Source: Rhodobacterales bacterium LSUCC0031 | GTDB lineage: Bacteria; Pseudomonadota; Alphaproteobacteria; Rhodobacterales; Rhodobacteraceae | Assembly (NCBI GenBank): GCA_015689735.1 | Contig: WVSP01000006.1 | Span: 20,671-84,670 of the forward strand | DNA length: 64,000 bases | Direction of reading: 5' to 3' | Part shown: piece by piece, positions 1 through 8,519 of the stretch | Layout: each line of letters begins with the position of its first letter | Numbering within the stretch: position 1 is the stretch's first letter | Position numbers and translations under genes: made by a program | Notes under the pieces: model-generated | Seen by the model: the letters and a program-made list of their open reading frames with translations, nothing else | Databases searched by the model: none | Told to the model about the DNA's origin: nothing

Positions 1-546
1 AAACACCTCGCCCGCGTCCACCGCATCGCAAGCGAGATCGCCGCGAGCACAGACGCAGGCACATCCGAGGCCGACGGGGCGCTCTTGCGCGACATGCATA
101 AAGCGATCTTCGATGTCACGAACGGCATCGACAGCTTCGGCTTCAACGCCGCCATCGCCAAGCTTTATGCCTTCACAAATGCTCTGCAAAAATCGCAAGC
201 GGGTGCCGCCACCAAACGGCAAGCGGCCCTCACCCTCGCCCAACTCATGTCCCCAATGACCCCGCATCTGTCCGAGGAAATCTGGGCCATGCTGGGCGGC
301 GCGGGCCTGATCGCCAATGCCCCCTGGCCCACGGCGGATGAGGCGATGCTGGTCTCCGACACTGTCACGCTCCCCATCCAGATCAACGGCAAGCGCAAAT
401 CCGAGATCACCGTTCCCAAAGATATGCCCAAGGAAGAGGTTGAAAAGATCGCGCTGGCCGACGACGCTGTGCAAAAGGCGCTGGCAGGCGGCCAGCCCAA
501 GAAACTCATCGTCGTCCCGGGCCGGATCGTGAATGTCGTCATCTGA
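1..546 (+). CDS. leuS: Leucyl-tRNA synthetase, C-terminal part (5' end outside window)
   Basis: The frame is open from base 1 and gives the last 181 residues of a class I aminoacyl-tRNA synthetase that charges tRNA-Leu in the cytoplasm. The helical anticodon-binding domain is visible, with the LeuRS signature [12 protein letters not shown]. It is followed by the small C-terminal domain ([12 protein letters not shown], then [15 protein letters not shown] at the end), as in bacterial LeuRS. The gene runs into a stub-like ORF starting at 533 and then holA, so the three are probably co-transcribed. Identification is firm; only the start is missing. Confidence 0.97.
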   Translation, partial: KHLARVHRIASEIAASTDAGTSEADGALLRDMHKAIFDVTNGIDSFGFNAAIAKLYAFTNALQKSQAGAATKRQAALTLAQLMSPMTPHLSEEIWAMLGGAGLIANAPWPTADEAMLVSDTVTLPIQINGKRKSEITVPKDMPKEEVEKIALADDAVQKALAGGQPKKLIVVPGRIVNVVI

Positions 547-583
547 TCACCGCATCATCATCGCTGTTGCGGGCCACGTATGA
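533..583 (+). pseudogene. Probable remnant of lptE (LPS-assembly lipoprotein), 16 codons
   Basis: An ATG overlapping the end of leuS opens a 16-codon ORF ([16 protein letters not shown]) that stops at 581-583, over the holA start. In other Rhodobacterales, as I recall, the LPS-assembly lipoprotein gene lptE sits exactly here, overlaps leuS, and begins with a similar polar stretch followed by a hydrophobic signal sequence and lipobox Cys. Here the hydrophobic stretch aborts and there is no Cys, so I read it as what is left after deletion of the gene body. Alternatively it is a fortuitous short ORF. The comparison is from memory. Confidence 0.4.
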
Positions 584-1611
584 AACTCGCGCCCCGCGAT
601 ATCGCCGCCTATATGCGCGCGCCGGATGCGGCATCGGCGGGGTGCCTGATCTTCGGCGATGACGCAATGCGCGTGGCACTGCGCCGCCAAGAACTGCTCA
701 AGGCGCTCTTGGGCGACAATGCCGAGGAAGAGATGCGCCTGACGCGCCTTGCCGCCGCCGATCTGCGCAGCGATCCCGCCGCCCTGATCGACGCGATCAA
801 GGCCGTGGGCTTTTTCCCCGGCCCCCGCGCCGTCTATCTCGAAGGCGCGACCGACGGCCTCGCCCCGGTGCTCGCTGCCGCCCTTTCGGAATGGCAGAAG
901 GGCGACGCCCAGATCATCGCCACCGCCGCCCGCCTCACCCCGAAATCGGCGCTGCGCAAGCTGTTCGAGGATCACAAATCCGCCCGCGCCGCCGCGATCT
1001 ACGACGATCCCCCTTCGCGCGCCGAGATTGCGGCCCTTCTGGCCGAGGCAGGGCTGCCTGATCTCCCCCGCGCCGCGATGGACGATCTCGAAGCGCTCGC
1101 GCGCAGCTTGCCGCCTGGCGATCTGCGCCAGATGATCGCGAAACTCGGCCTCTACAAACATGGCGATGCCACACCGGTCACCGCCGCCGATATCGCCGCC
1201 GTAGCCCCCCTCACCCGCGAGGCCGAGCTTGACGATATCCTGCACGCCACCGCCGAGGCCGAGGCCAGCGCCATCGGCCCGCTTCTGGCACGGCTTTCGG
1301 GCCAAGGCGTGGCACCCGTAACGCTCTGCATCGCGGCTTTGCGCCATTTCCGCGCGCTCCATGCCGCCGCCTGCCATCCCGGCGGGGCCGCTGCCGGCCT
1401 ACAGGCCCAGCGCCCCCCCGTCTTCGGCCCGCGCCGCGACCGCATGCTGGCGCAAGCCAACCGCTGGGGCCGCGACACGCTCGAGACCGCGATCAGCCTG
1501 CTGGTCGATACCGATCTGACCTTGCGCTCGGCCCAAAGCGCACCGCAAATGGCGCTGATGGAACGGGCCTTGATCCGGCTCGCCATGATGCCAAGCAAGG
1601 GAAGGCGTTGA
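580..1611 (+). CDS. holA: DNA polymerase III subunit delta
   Basis: This 343-residue protein has the usual length and layout of HolA, the clamp-loader subunit that opens the beta clamp during replication. The N-terminal AAA-like region (about 20-150) includes GFFPGPRAVYLEGATDG. The C-terminal all-helical collar (about 230-340) carries the typical Ala/Leu/Arg-rich LCIAALRHFRALH and ALIRLAMM segments. The ATG at 580 lies 34 bp after the leuS stop and overlaps the stub ORF. Its stop overlaps the candidate TTG start of the next gene, so the three form one transcription unit. There is no P-loop, as expected for delta. Confidence 0.93.
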   Translation: MKLAPRDIAAYMRAPDAASAGCLIFGDDAMRVALRRQELLKALLGDNAEEEMRLTRLAAADLRSDPAALIDAIKAVGFFPGPRAVYLEGATDGLAPVLAAALSEWQKGDAQIIATAARLTPKSALRKLFEDHKSARAAAIYDDPPSRAEIAALLAEAGLPDLPRAAMDDLEALARSLPPGDLRQMIAKLGLYKHGDATPVTAADIAAVAPLTREAELDDILHATAEAEASAIGPLLARLSGQGVAPVTLCIAALRHFRALHAAACHPGGAAAGLQAQRPPVFGPRRDRMLAQANRWGRDTLETAISLLVDTDLTLRSAQSAPQMALMERALIRLAMMPSKGRR

Positions 1612-1613
1612 GC

Positions 1614-2207
1614 ATGGGCTACACGGTTGTCGGCGCGGTCAAAAGCCGTGCCTTTCGCGTCTTGTGGACATTGGAAGAGCTTGGGGTCGCCTATGATCAT
1701 ATCGATGCGGCCCCCCGCTCGCCCGAGGCGCTACAGGCCAATCCGACGGGCAAGGTACCGGTGCTCGTCGTCGATGGCGAAGCGATCACCGATTCGGTCG
1801 CGATCATTTCCTTCCTCGCCGACCGCCACGCGGCACTCACCTTCGCTCCCGGCACGATCCTGCGCGCCCATCAAGACAGCCTGACCAACCTGATCCTCGA
1901 TGAGTTCGACGCGCTTTTGTGGACAGCCGCACGCCACAGCTTCGTCTTGCCCGAGGAACACCGCCTGCCTGCGATCAAGGACAGCCTGCAATGGGAATTC
2001 GCCCGCAGCCAGTCCCATATCGTCAGCCGCATGGATGCACATGGCCCCTTCCTGATGGGCGCGACGATGACCATCGCCGATATCCTGCTTGCCCATTGCT
2101 GCGGCTGGGCCACGAACGCCAAGTTCCCGATCATCGAACCTCGCCTGCAAGAACACATGACCATGATGCGCGCCCGCCCCGCTTTCGCCCGCGTTCTCAC
2201 GCGTTAA
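1614..2207 (+). CDS. Glutathione S-transferase family protein
   Basis: About 198 residues. An N-terminal thioredoxin-fold domain (1-75) has the cis-Pro segment NPTGKVPVL and the glutathione-contacting DSVAI segment. It is followed by an all-helical C-terminal domain. The enzyme presumably conjugates or reduces substrates with glutathione in the cytosol; the substrate is unknown. A TTG six bases upstream (1608) is in frame, but the ATG at 1614 has an AGGGAAGG ribosome-binding site at good spacing and is preferred. The gene follows holA without a gap. A GC-rich terminator-like repeat lies shortly after its stop. Confidence 0.9.
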   Translation: MGYTVVGAVKSRAFRVLWTLEELGVAYDHIDAAPRSPEALQANPTGKVPVLVVDGEAITDSVAIISFLADRHAALTFAPGTILRAHQDSLTNLILDEFDALLWTAARHSFVLPEEHRLPAIKDSLQWEFARSQSHIVSRMDAHGPFLMGATMTIADILLAHCCGWATNAKFPIIEPRLQEHMTMMRARPAFARVLTR

Positions 2208-2233
2208 CCCCGCATCAAGGTTAACGCCCCTCC

Positions 2234-2300
2234 CATCTTTGCTTCGCAAATACTCCGGGGGAGTCGCGGAACGCGACGGGGGCAGAGCCCCCTCAACAAG
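2234..2300 (+). terminator. Dispersed GC-rich element, copy A (terminator-like)
   Basis: About 27 bp after the gst stop lies CATCTTTGCTTCGCAAATACTCCGGGGG, continuing into GGGGGCAGAGCCCCC, which is a strong self-complementary hairpin. The same arrangement recurs after moaE (34401-34462) and after the acyl-CoA synthetase (40926-40994), each time just beyond a stop codon and in the sense of the upstream gene. It resembles the intergenic elements common in Rhodobacterales, which I take to be transcription terminators or REP-like repeats. Confidence 0.6.
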
Positions 2301-2452
2301 GACTCGTCGCCTCTGGCGACGGGGGCAGAGCCTCCTCAACAAGGACTCGTCGCCTCTGGCGACGGGGGCAGCGCGCCCTCAACAGGGACTCGTCGCCTCT
2401 GGCGACGGGGGCAGAGCCCCCTCAAGAGGGACCCGTCGCCTCTGGCGACGGA
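2261..2452 (+). repeat. 43-bp tandem repeat array
   Basis: Copies start at 2301, 2344, 2387 and 2430, an exact 43-bp period. A shorter diverged copy precedes them at 2261-2300 and the last copy is cut at about 2452. Each unit opens with GACTCGTCGCCTCTGGCGAC. This contains the perfect inverted repeat CGTCGCC-TCT-GGCGACG, followed by the GGGGGCAGAGCC arm of the dispersed element. There are no unique spacers, so it is not a CRISPR. It looks like local amplification of a hairpin unit between two convergent genes. Confidence 0.9.
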
Positions 2453-2471
2453 TTTCGCGGATGCCGCCATA

Positions 2472-2510
2472 TGTACGCGATCTGTACAGGCTGTGTACGG
2501 CATGTGTCGG
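2472..2510. repeat. Four 11-bp-phased TGTAC-like repeats
   Basis: TGTAC occurs at 2472, 2483 and 2494, and TGTCG at 2505, giving an 11-bp period close to one helical turn. They lie between the 43-bp array and the stop codon of the flavoprotein gene. Phased iterons of this kind can be protein-binding sites, but four short copies may also be chance or slipped-strand duplication. Confidence 0.4.
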
Positions 2511-2515
2511 TGCCT

Positions 2516-3703
2516 TTACGGGCGGCTCACTGCCCCCCACTCCGCCGCATGCCGCCCGGCCCATGACCCCGTGGCAAGGCAACCGGTGATCAGGTAGCCC
2601 CCCGTCGGCGCCTCCCAATCGAGCATCTCGCCCGCGACGAAAACACCGGGCATGGCGCGCAGCATCAGCCCTGGATCGACCGCCCCACGCATCACCCCGC
2701 CTGCGGTCGAAATCGCCTCATCGATCGGGCGCGGCCCGAGGTGGCCAATCGTCAAGCCTTTGATCAGACGCGCTAATGCTTCTGCATGCGCAGGCAAGGG
2801 GCGGCCAAATTCCTGCAACAACGCACGCTTCACCGGGTCGAGTTTCAGCGCCTTTTCCAGATGTTGCGACAGCGTCCGCTTGGCCGGGCGATATGCAAGC
2901 CGTGCCGCGACCTCCGCCAGCGTCAGATCAGGCAGCAGATCAACAATCAGCGGAGCGCCATCACGCACGGACGCGCTGACCGCATAGATCCCCCCACCCT
3001 CGATCCCCCGGGCCGAGATCACGCATTCCCCCCGCACCCATCCCGCCCCAAGGCCAAAGGCTAACCCCTTCAACGGCTTACCAAAATGTGCTGCCATATG
3101 CACCGACCAATCGACGCAGAACCCCATATTGGCGGGCTGAAATGGGGCGATTTCCACCCCCATCGCTGCTAGATGCCCAGCCCACGCCCCATCAGCACCC
3201 AACCGCGCCCAACTCGCACCACCCAAGGCCAAGACGACGACCCGTGGCGCAAGCCGCGCCGCGCCCTGATCCGTTACAAAGCGCCACTCCGCCCCATCAT
3301 TCCCCACCCAACGCCAGCCCGTCCTGACCGACGCGCCGACGCGCCTGACCCAGGCGCGGAGAAGCGGGCTTGCCTTCATCGCGGTCGGAAAGACACGCCC
3401 CGAACTGCCGGTAAAGACCGGCTGACCCAGATCCTCGGCCCATGCCTTGACCACCTCAGGCCCCATATCGGCCAGCATGGGTGCCAGCCAATCGGCGGCG
3501 TCGCCATAGGCCGCGATGCACGCGTCCAGCGGCTCATCCTTGGTCAAGTTCAGCCCCGATTTTCCCGCCATCAGGAATTTACGCCCCACTGATGGCTTGG
3601 CCTCGGCGATCACCACGTCGCGGCCCGCACGCACCAGCGCCTCGGCCGCCATCAGCCCGGCAGGCCCCGACCCGATCACCAGCGCATCCAACGCCTCAGC
3701 CAT
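2516..3703 (-). CDS. BaiN/HI0933-type NAD(P)/FAD-dependent flavoprotein (TIGR03862-like)
   Basis: The 395-residue protein starts at an ATG preceded by AAGGGG. It opens with a Rossmann FAD-binding motif, GSGPAGLMAAEAL, at about residues 10-22. The family-typical KSGLNLT follows near 50, and the C-terminal flavin-contacting stretch EAPTGGYLITGC closes the protein. This matches the HI0933/BaiN family of cytoplasmic flavoproteins, whose physiological substrates are mostly unknown. The frame stays open upstream to 3847, but that part overlaps the divergent HNH gene and does not look like the family. The gene is convergent with gst. Confidence 0.85.
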   Translation of the reverse strand: MAEALDALVIGSGPAGLMAAEALVRAGRDVVIAEAKPSVGRKFLMAGKSGLNLTKDEPLDACIAAYGDAADWLAPMLADMGPEVVKAWAEDLGQPVFTGSSGRVFPTAMKASPLLRAWVRRVGASVRTGWRWVGNDGAEWRFVTDQGAARLAPRVVVLALGGASWARLGADGAWAGHLAAMGVEIAPFQPANMGFCVDWSVHMAAHFGKPLKGLAFGLGAGWVRGECVISARGIEGGGIYAVSASVRDGAPLIVDLLPDLTLAEVAARLAYRPAKRTLSQHLEKALKLDPVKRALLQEFGRPLPAHAEALARLIKGLTIGHLGPRPIDEAISTAGGVMRGAVDPGLMLRAMPGVFVAGEMLDWEAPTGGYLITGCLATGSWAGRHAAEWGAVSRP

Positions 3704-3749
3704 CCATCGCCCCTTGCCATTGATCCCGCGGACACCATCCTTGGCCCGC

Positions 3750-4055
3750 ATGACCGATCCGCCCATCTGCCCGCTCTGCGACCGCCCGATCCCACCCGGC
3801 GCCAAGCAAAGCCTCCACCACCTGACGCCGAAACTGCGCGGCGGCAAGGGTGGGCCTGTCGTGCTGCTGCATCAAATCTGCCACAACGAGATCCACGCCA
3901 CTCTGTCCGAAGCGGAACTTGCGCGCAGCTACAACACCGTCGCCGCACTCCGCGCTCATCCCCGGCTTGCGGCCTTTCTGGCGTGGGTCGCCAAGCGGCC
4001 GCCCGATTTCCATGCCAAGACCGCCGGCGGCAGGCGCGCTTGGAAGGGGCGTTAA
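3750..4055 (+). CDS. Small stand-alone HNH endonuclease-like protein
   Basis: 101 residues. A CPLC zinc knuckle lies at residues 7-10, followed by an HNH core: His-His at 23-24, the KLRGGKGGP loop at 28-36, and HQICHNEIH at 41-49, which provides the second Cys and the metal-binding His. The rest is a short helical tail. Proteins of this size and pattern are a recurring hypothetical HNH family in Rhodobacterales; whether they cut DNA has not been shown to my knowledge. Its start is 46 bp from the divergent flavoprotein gene. Its stop overlaps the convergent enoyl-CoA hydratase gene by 4 bp. Confidence 0.8.
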   Translation: MTDPPICPLCDRPIPPGAKQSLHHLTPKLRGGKGGPVVLLHQICHNEIHATLSEAELARSYNTVAALRAHPRLAAFLAWVAKRPPDFHAKTAGGRRAWKGR

Positions 4056-4678
4056 CGCGGCGCGCACATCACCTTGATCTTGTGCAGCACATCGGGATTG
4101 CCCGCCAGCGCATCGGCGGCGATGTCACGCGCCGCATCCATCAGCGCCTTACCCGGCACGATCCGGTCGATCAGGCCAAAACCCAAGGCCTCCTCGGCGG
4201 TGAATTTTTGCCCGCCCAACAGCAACAGCTTGGCCCGTGCCGGGCCCATCAGCGCCACCAGCCGCCCGGGGTCGGAGGGTTGGGGCAAGAAGCCGAGCTT
4301 TGCCACAGGGTAGAAGAACCGCGCGTCCGGCACCGCGATGCGCAGATCACAGGCCAGCGCCATGCCGAAAGCACCGCCCGCCAGCGTGCCGTTCAACGCC
4401 GCGATCGTCAAACAGGGAAGCGCGGCGATGGCACCCGACACATCTTCCCACAAGGGTGAGGTCGCAAGGCCCGCACGCGCCTGATCAAGATCGGCGCCGG
4501 CGGAAAACACCTTGTCGCCCGCCCCGGTGATGATCAGCCCCCGCAAATGCGGATCGACTGATGCCTCCATCACCAGATCAACCATCCACGCCAGCATCTC
4601 GGCAGTCAGGGAATTGGCCTTCTCGGGGCGGTTCAACGTCAACGTCCACAGCCCATCCCCGTGCGTGCAATCGATCAT
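4052..4678 (-). CDS. Enoyl-CoA hydratase/isomerase (crotonase) family protein, short
   Basis: 208 residues with the crotonase fold. LNRPEKANSL lies near the start, the oxyanion-hole segment FSAGADL near 58-64, and the second oxyanion segment GGAFGMALACDLRIA near 102-116. It is 40-50 residues shorter than typical members because the C-terminal helical part is trimmed, so activity is uncertain. The start ATG overlaps the stop of the upstream short-chain dehydrogenase (ATGA), so the two are translationally coupled and likely act on related acyl or hydroxyacyl substrates. Confidence 0.83.
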   Translation of the reverse strand: MIDCTHGDGLWTLTLNRPEKANSLTAEMLAWMVDLVMEASVDPHLRGLIITGAGDKVFSAGADLDQARAGLATSPLWEDVSGAIAALPCLTIAALNGTLAGGAFGMALACDLRIAVPDARFFYPVAKLGFLPQPSDPGRLVALMGPARAKLLLLGGQKFTAEEALGFGLIDRIVPGKALMDAARDIAADALAGNPDVLHKIKVMCAPR

Positions 4679-5430
4679 GGGCCGACACCCACGGCCTTGC
4701 GGATCTCGGGGTCGCGCAACGAGATATCGTTACCCAGCCACGGGTCCGCGGCCGCGCCGCACATCCAGATCAACGCCTGTGCCGGCCATTCGGGCGGGAT
4801 ATGTACCGACCAATCCAACTGACTGATCGCATTGACGCCTGACTTCTTGATCTCGCGCTGCATGTCGGTGGCGACCGTGCCCGGCGACAGGCCCAGCGCC
4901 CGGATACCGCGCGCGCCGTATTCGGTATGCAGGCAAGCGGTGAACATCTTGGCCCCCGCCTTGGAGGCGCAATAGGCGCTCCACCCCTCGATCGGGTTGA
5001 CGGCAGCGCCCGAGCTGACGGTGATCAGTGTGCCGCCGCCCTGTTGCAACATGAGCGGCAGGGCAGCGTGCGCGCCGTGAAAGACACCCTTGAGGTTGAT
5101 ATCGATCGCTTGGCCCCAGACCTCGGGATCGGCGGCATCGACATCGGCGATGGGGTCGATCACGCCTGCATTGCTGATGAGCACATCAATGCCGCCAAAG
5201 GCGGCGACGCCTGCGCCAAGGGCGGCTTCGACCTCCCAGTAGCGAGTCACGTCGCACGGCACGGCCAGCGCGCGCGGACCAATTTCCCCGGCAAGCTCCG
5301 CAATCGCGTCACGATCGCGCGCCAAAAGCACAACATTTGCCCCGGCCCCGACAAAGACGCGCGCGGCGGCGGCACCGATGCCGCGGCTTGCACCCGTGAT
5401 CACGACAGTCTTTGCGGTCATATCAGGCAT
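4675..5430 (-). CDS. Short-chain dehydrogenase/reductase
   Basis: About 251 residues with all classical SDR hallmarks. The cofactor motif TGASRGIG is at 12-19, ISNAGV is near 90, and the catalytic Tyr/Lys are in YCASKAGAK near 150, preceded by the active-site Ser stretch VSSGAAVNP. The C-terminus is WLGNDISLRDPEIRKAVGV. It is an NAD(P)-dependent oxidoreductase of unknown substrate. The ATG at 5430 is chosen over 5451 because MPDMTAKTVVITG fits the family start; 5421 is also possible. It is first in a two-gene unit with the downstream crotonase-family gene. Confidence 0.88.
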   Translation of the reverse strand: MPDMTAKTVVITGASRGIGAAAARVFVGAGANVVLLARDRDAIAELAGEIGPRALAVPCDVTRYWEVEAALGAGVAAFGGIDVLISNAGVIDPIADVDAADPEVWGQAIDINLKGVFHGAHAALPLMLQQGGGTLITVSSGAAVNPIEGWSAYCASKAGAKMFTACLHTEYGARGIRALGLSPGTVATDMQREIKKSGVNAISQLDWSVHIPPEWPAQALIWMCGAAADPWLGNDISLRDPEIRKAVGVGP

Positions 5431-5581
5431 GGGCCAATCCCTCCGATGCATGGATCTTTGCCCAGCATGCTATCGTCGCCGATCCTGCACGGCCAGACCA
5501 AAGCGCCACGCGCCAAGCATCGGCACTTGACCACGGCATGCGCGCGGGTCGAAGGTTTGGTCGAACCCGTTTTTGCCTCGG

Positions 5582-7087
5582 ATGGATGCCATGGCCCTTG
5601 CACGACCGCTTTTTTTGACCGTCTCGGCGCTAACGCTCGTCTGGACACAGCCGATCGCCGCGCTGACCGCAGCAGAGCTTTGGGCCGAGTGGCAAGCGCA
5701 ATCCGCTACCATGGGCCAGATCGTCAGTGTGCAAAATCAGGTCGCAGGCAACGGCACGCTGACGCTGAACGGCTACGAGATGCGCGACGAGGTCGAAGAT
5801 GTCACCACCATTGCGCGTCTCGACCAGATCGTCTTGACCGAGACAGGTGATGGCCGCGTGGTGATCACGAGCTCGGATCACTATGATCTGACGCTCCGCT
5901 TTCGTCCCGATCCGGGCAGTGAACCTGTCGATCTGAACTTTGTCCTCATCGCTCCTGATCTAGAGGTGGTGGCAAGCGGCACGGCAACGGCACGGATCTA
6001 TGACTATTCCGCGCCGCGCCTTATGTTGGAAGATCGCCCCATCACTGGGGGCGGTGGGCCGCTCCCGATCATTGACGTTAAGGTCAGCCTTGCAGATCTG
6101 ACCGCACGTTACGCAATCGACAGCACCGACCCAAGGGATCTGCGCTATGACAGCAGCATGGCGATCGGCGGTATGGCAGGTGCGGTCGATATCACCCCAC
6201 CGACCGGCGAGGAGGGGCATCTTAAGGTCAGTTTTGCCTTGGGCGCCAGCACCAGCATCAGCGCAGGCCAGCTTGGCGATATTGCCCGTCTCTCTGCCAA
6301 ACCCGGCGCATTACCCGAGAATTTCGCCACCAATGGCGCCTTGGCCTATGACAGCGCCCGGCTTGAGATGACGTTTTCGCACCCCAGCGATGGCTTCACG
6401 CTCTTGACTTCCAACCAAGGTGGACGGCTTTCAGCCGATTTTTCGCGCGATCAATTTGAATTTTCTCTCAGTGCGGCATCGGCATCAACGTATCTTGCCA
6501 CCCGTGAATTTCCCGTGCCTGTCGCTTTCACGGTCGGCGGGGCCGAGCTTGCCTTTCGGGTGCCGCTGTCTTCGGCCGAACAGCCGCAACCTTTCGCTGT
6601 CCGGCTGGCCTATCGCGAACTGGCGCTCAACGACGCGATTTGGGCGCTTGCCGATCCGGCCCAAGCGATCCCGCGCGACCCGATCACCGCGATCATCGAT
6701 CTCAGCGGCACCGCGCGGATCATGCGCGACATGCTTGCCTTCGATCCCGCTGAGATGGGCGACATCCCCGGCCAGCTTGTCGCCTTGGGCATCAACGAAT
6801 TGCGCATCGCGGCCGCGGGTGCGGAATTGACCGGTACTGGCCGCGCCGATTTTCCGCCCGGTCCCATGCCCATGCCCATCGGCAGCGTTGATTTGCAGCT
6901 GCGCGGGCTGAACGCCTTGTTCGATCGCTTGCAAGCGTCGGGCCTTGTGCCGATTGAGCAATTGGCGATGGCGCGCGGCTTACTGGGGGCCTTTGCGCGC
7001 CCCGGCGCAGCACCTGATACGCTGGTGACGCGGCTGGAATTCACCCCCGGCGGCGGGATCACGGCCAATGGTGTGCCGCTGCGCTAG
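5582..7087 (+). CDS. DUF2125 domain-containing exported protein
   Basis: About 501 residues. An N-terminal signal peptide (MDAMALARPLFLTVSAL..., cleavage near residue 28) is followed by a long beta-rich body of the DUF2125 type. This family is common in Alphaproteobacteria and resembles AsmA/translocator-like envelope proteins in architecture. Features include repeated acidic and Gly-rich strands and LRGLNALFDRLQASGLV near the C-terminus. It probably acts in the periplasm; function is unknown. An in-frame TTG at 5573 exists, but ATG 5582 or 5591 gives a normal signal sequence. The 150 bp upstream separates it from the divergent SDR and should hold both promoters. Confidence 0.8.
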   Translation: MDAMALARPLFLTVSALTLVWTQPIAALTAAELWAEWQAQSATMGQIVSVQNQVAGNGTLTLNGYEMRDEVEDVTTIARLDQIVLTETGDGRVVITSSDHYDLTLRFRPDPGSEPVDLNFVLIAPDLEVVASGTATARIYDYSAPRLMLEDRPITGGGGPLPIIDVKVSLADLTARYAIDSTDPRDLRYDSSMAIGGMAGAVDITPPTGEEGHLKVSFALGASTSISAGQLGDIARLSAKPGALPENFATNGALAYDSARLEMTFSHPSDGFTLLTSNQGGRLSADFSRDQFEFSLSAASASTYLATREFPVPVAFTVGGAELAFRVPLSSAEQPQPFAVRLAYRELALNDAIWALADPAQAIPRDPITAIIDLSGTARIMRDMLAFDPAEMGDIPGQLVALGINELRIAAAGAELTGTGRADFPPGPMPMPIGSVDLQLRGLNALFDRLQASGLVPIEQLAMARGLLGAFARPGAAPDTLVTRLEFTPGGGITANGVPLR

Positions 7088-7166
7088 CTCGCGGCCCCGG
7101 TGACGACGGCTTGCGCCGCGCAGGTTCGAGCACTAGGTCGAAAAGAACCCAAAGCGCCAAGGTGCC

Positions 7167-8519
7167 ATGCCCATGTCCACATCCCTCGCCGATCTGACCG
7201 AAGCGTTGCTTCACCATGCGCGCCATGCCGGTGCGGACAGCGCCGATGCGATCGCGGTCGATGGCACCTCGCTGTCGATCAGCGTACGCGGCGGGGCGCT
7301 TGAACAGGCCGAGCGTTCCGAAGGGGTCGAGATTGGCTTGCGTGTCATTGTCGGACAGCGTCAAGCCTGCGTTTCGGCATCTGATATTCGCGATGCAACT
7401 TTACGTGAGATGGCAGAGCGCGCAGTCACCATGGCCAGGCTGGCCCCCGACGATCCGACCGTGGGGCTGGCGGAGCCAGTTCAACTTTCCACCCTGCGCG
7501 ATGGCGATGCGCTCGATATGTGCGATCCGGGTGCCGATCCAGACCCCGCCCAGCTTGAGCGCATGGCCCAAGAAGCCGAGGCTGCTGCGCTGTCGGTCAA
7601 GGGCGTCAGCCAGGTGCAAGCCGCCAATGCAGGCTTTTCGCGCAGCCGTGTGCATCTCGCGGCCAGCAACGGCTTTGCGGGGGGCTATGCGCGCTCGGAT
7701 TATGGGCTCTCATGCGTTGCCATCAGCGGCGAAGGGTTGGGGATGGAGCGGGATTATTTCGGCGATGGGCGCAACCACGCCGCCGACCTGCTCGACCCAG
7801 CCCGGATCGGCCACATTGCCGGCGAACGCAGCGTCGCGCGGATGGGCGCGCGCAAACCGAAAACTGGCGCATATCCGGTTATTTTTGACGAGCGGATCGC
7901 TGCGGGACTGATTGGGCATCTGTTGTCTGCAACCAATGGCACCGCGATTGCGCGCGGCGCTTCGTGGGCGCGCGATCTGATGGGCGAACAGGTCTTGCCC
8001 AAGGGGCTTTCGATCATCGAAGACCCCCATCGCCCCCGCGCCTCGGCTTCGCGGCCCTTCGACGGAGAGGGGTTGCCAACCCACAAACGCGCCATCGTGT
8101 CGGACGGTGTCTTGCTGGAATGGACATTGGACCTGGCCACGGGGCGCAAACTGGGCCTGCCCTCGACGGGCAGTGCCAGCCGCGGCACCTCTTCGCCGCC
8201 CTCGCCCGCGGTGGGCAATATCGCCCTGACCCAAGGCAGCCGCAGCCGTGACGCGCTGCTGCGCGAGATGGGGACAGGCCTGTTGATCACGTCGATGATC
8301 GGCTCGTCCATCAACGCGACGACGGGCGATTATTCGCGCGGCGCCTCGGGGTTTTGGGTCGAGAATGGCGAGATCGCTTTTCCAGTGAATGAATGCACCG
8401 TGGCGGGAAACCTGCGCGAAATGCTGTTGAGCATCCGGCCTGCCAATGATGCACGCGCGCATCTGAGCCGGGTTGTCCCCTCGCTCTTGGTCGAGGGGCT
8501 GACGCTTGCCGGTGCCTGA
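7167..8519 (+). CDS. pmbA: TldD/PmbA family metalloprotease-like protein (TldE)
   Basis: 450 residues matching PmbA/TldE, the subunit that partners TldD in a cytosolic metalloprotease degrading unfolded peptides. Family segments include RGGALEQAERSEGVEIGLRV near 35-55, the start of the second domain near 230 (YPVIFDERIAAGLIGHLL), TGDYSRGASGFWVENGEI near 390, and LVEGLTLAGA at the end. TldE lacks the HExxxH zinc motif of TldD, and none is seen here. The stop overlaps the start region of cysQ, so the two are co-transcribed. Confidence 0.93.
   Translation: MPMSTSLADLTEALLHHARHAGADSADAIAVDGTSLSISVRGGALEQAERSEGVEIGLRVIVGQRQACVSASDIRDATLREMAERAVTMARLAPDDPTVGLAEPVQLSTLRDGDALDMCDPGADPDPAQLERMAQEAEAAALSVKGVSQVQAANAGFSRSRVHLAASNGFAGGYARSDYGLSCVAISGEGLGMERDYFGDGRNHAADLLDPARIGHIAGERSVARMGARKPKTGAYPVIFDERIAAGLIGHLLSATNGTAIARGASWARDLMGEQVLPKGLSIIEDPHRPRASASRPFDGEGLPTHKRAIVSDGVLLEWTLDLATGRKLGLPSTGSASRGTSSPPSPAVGNIALTQGSRSRDALLREMGTGLLITSMIGSSINATTGDYSRGASGFWVENGEIAFPVNECTVAGNLREMLLSIRPANDARAHLSRVVPSLLVEGLTLAGA

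Noticed and set aside
2261..2452. CRISPR array
   Set aside because: Units are directly abutting, with no unique spacers and no cas genes.
2516..3847. Longer N-terminus for the flavoprotein (start at 3847)
   Set aside because: It would overlap the divergent HNH gene, and the extra residues precede the FAD motif without family similarity.
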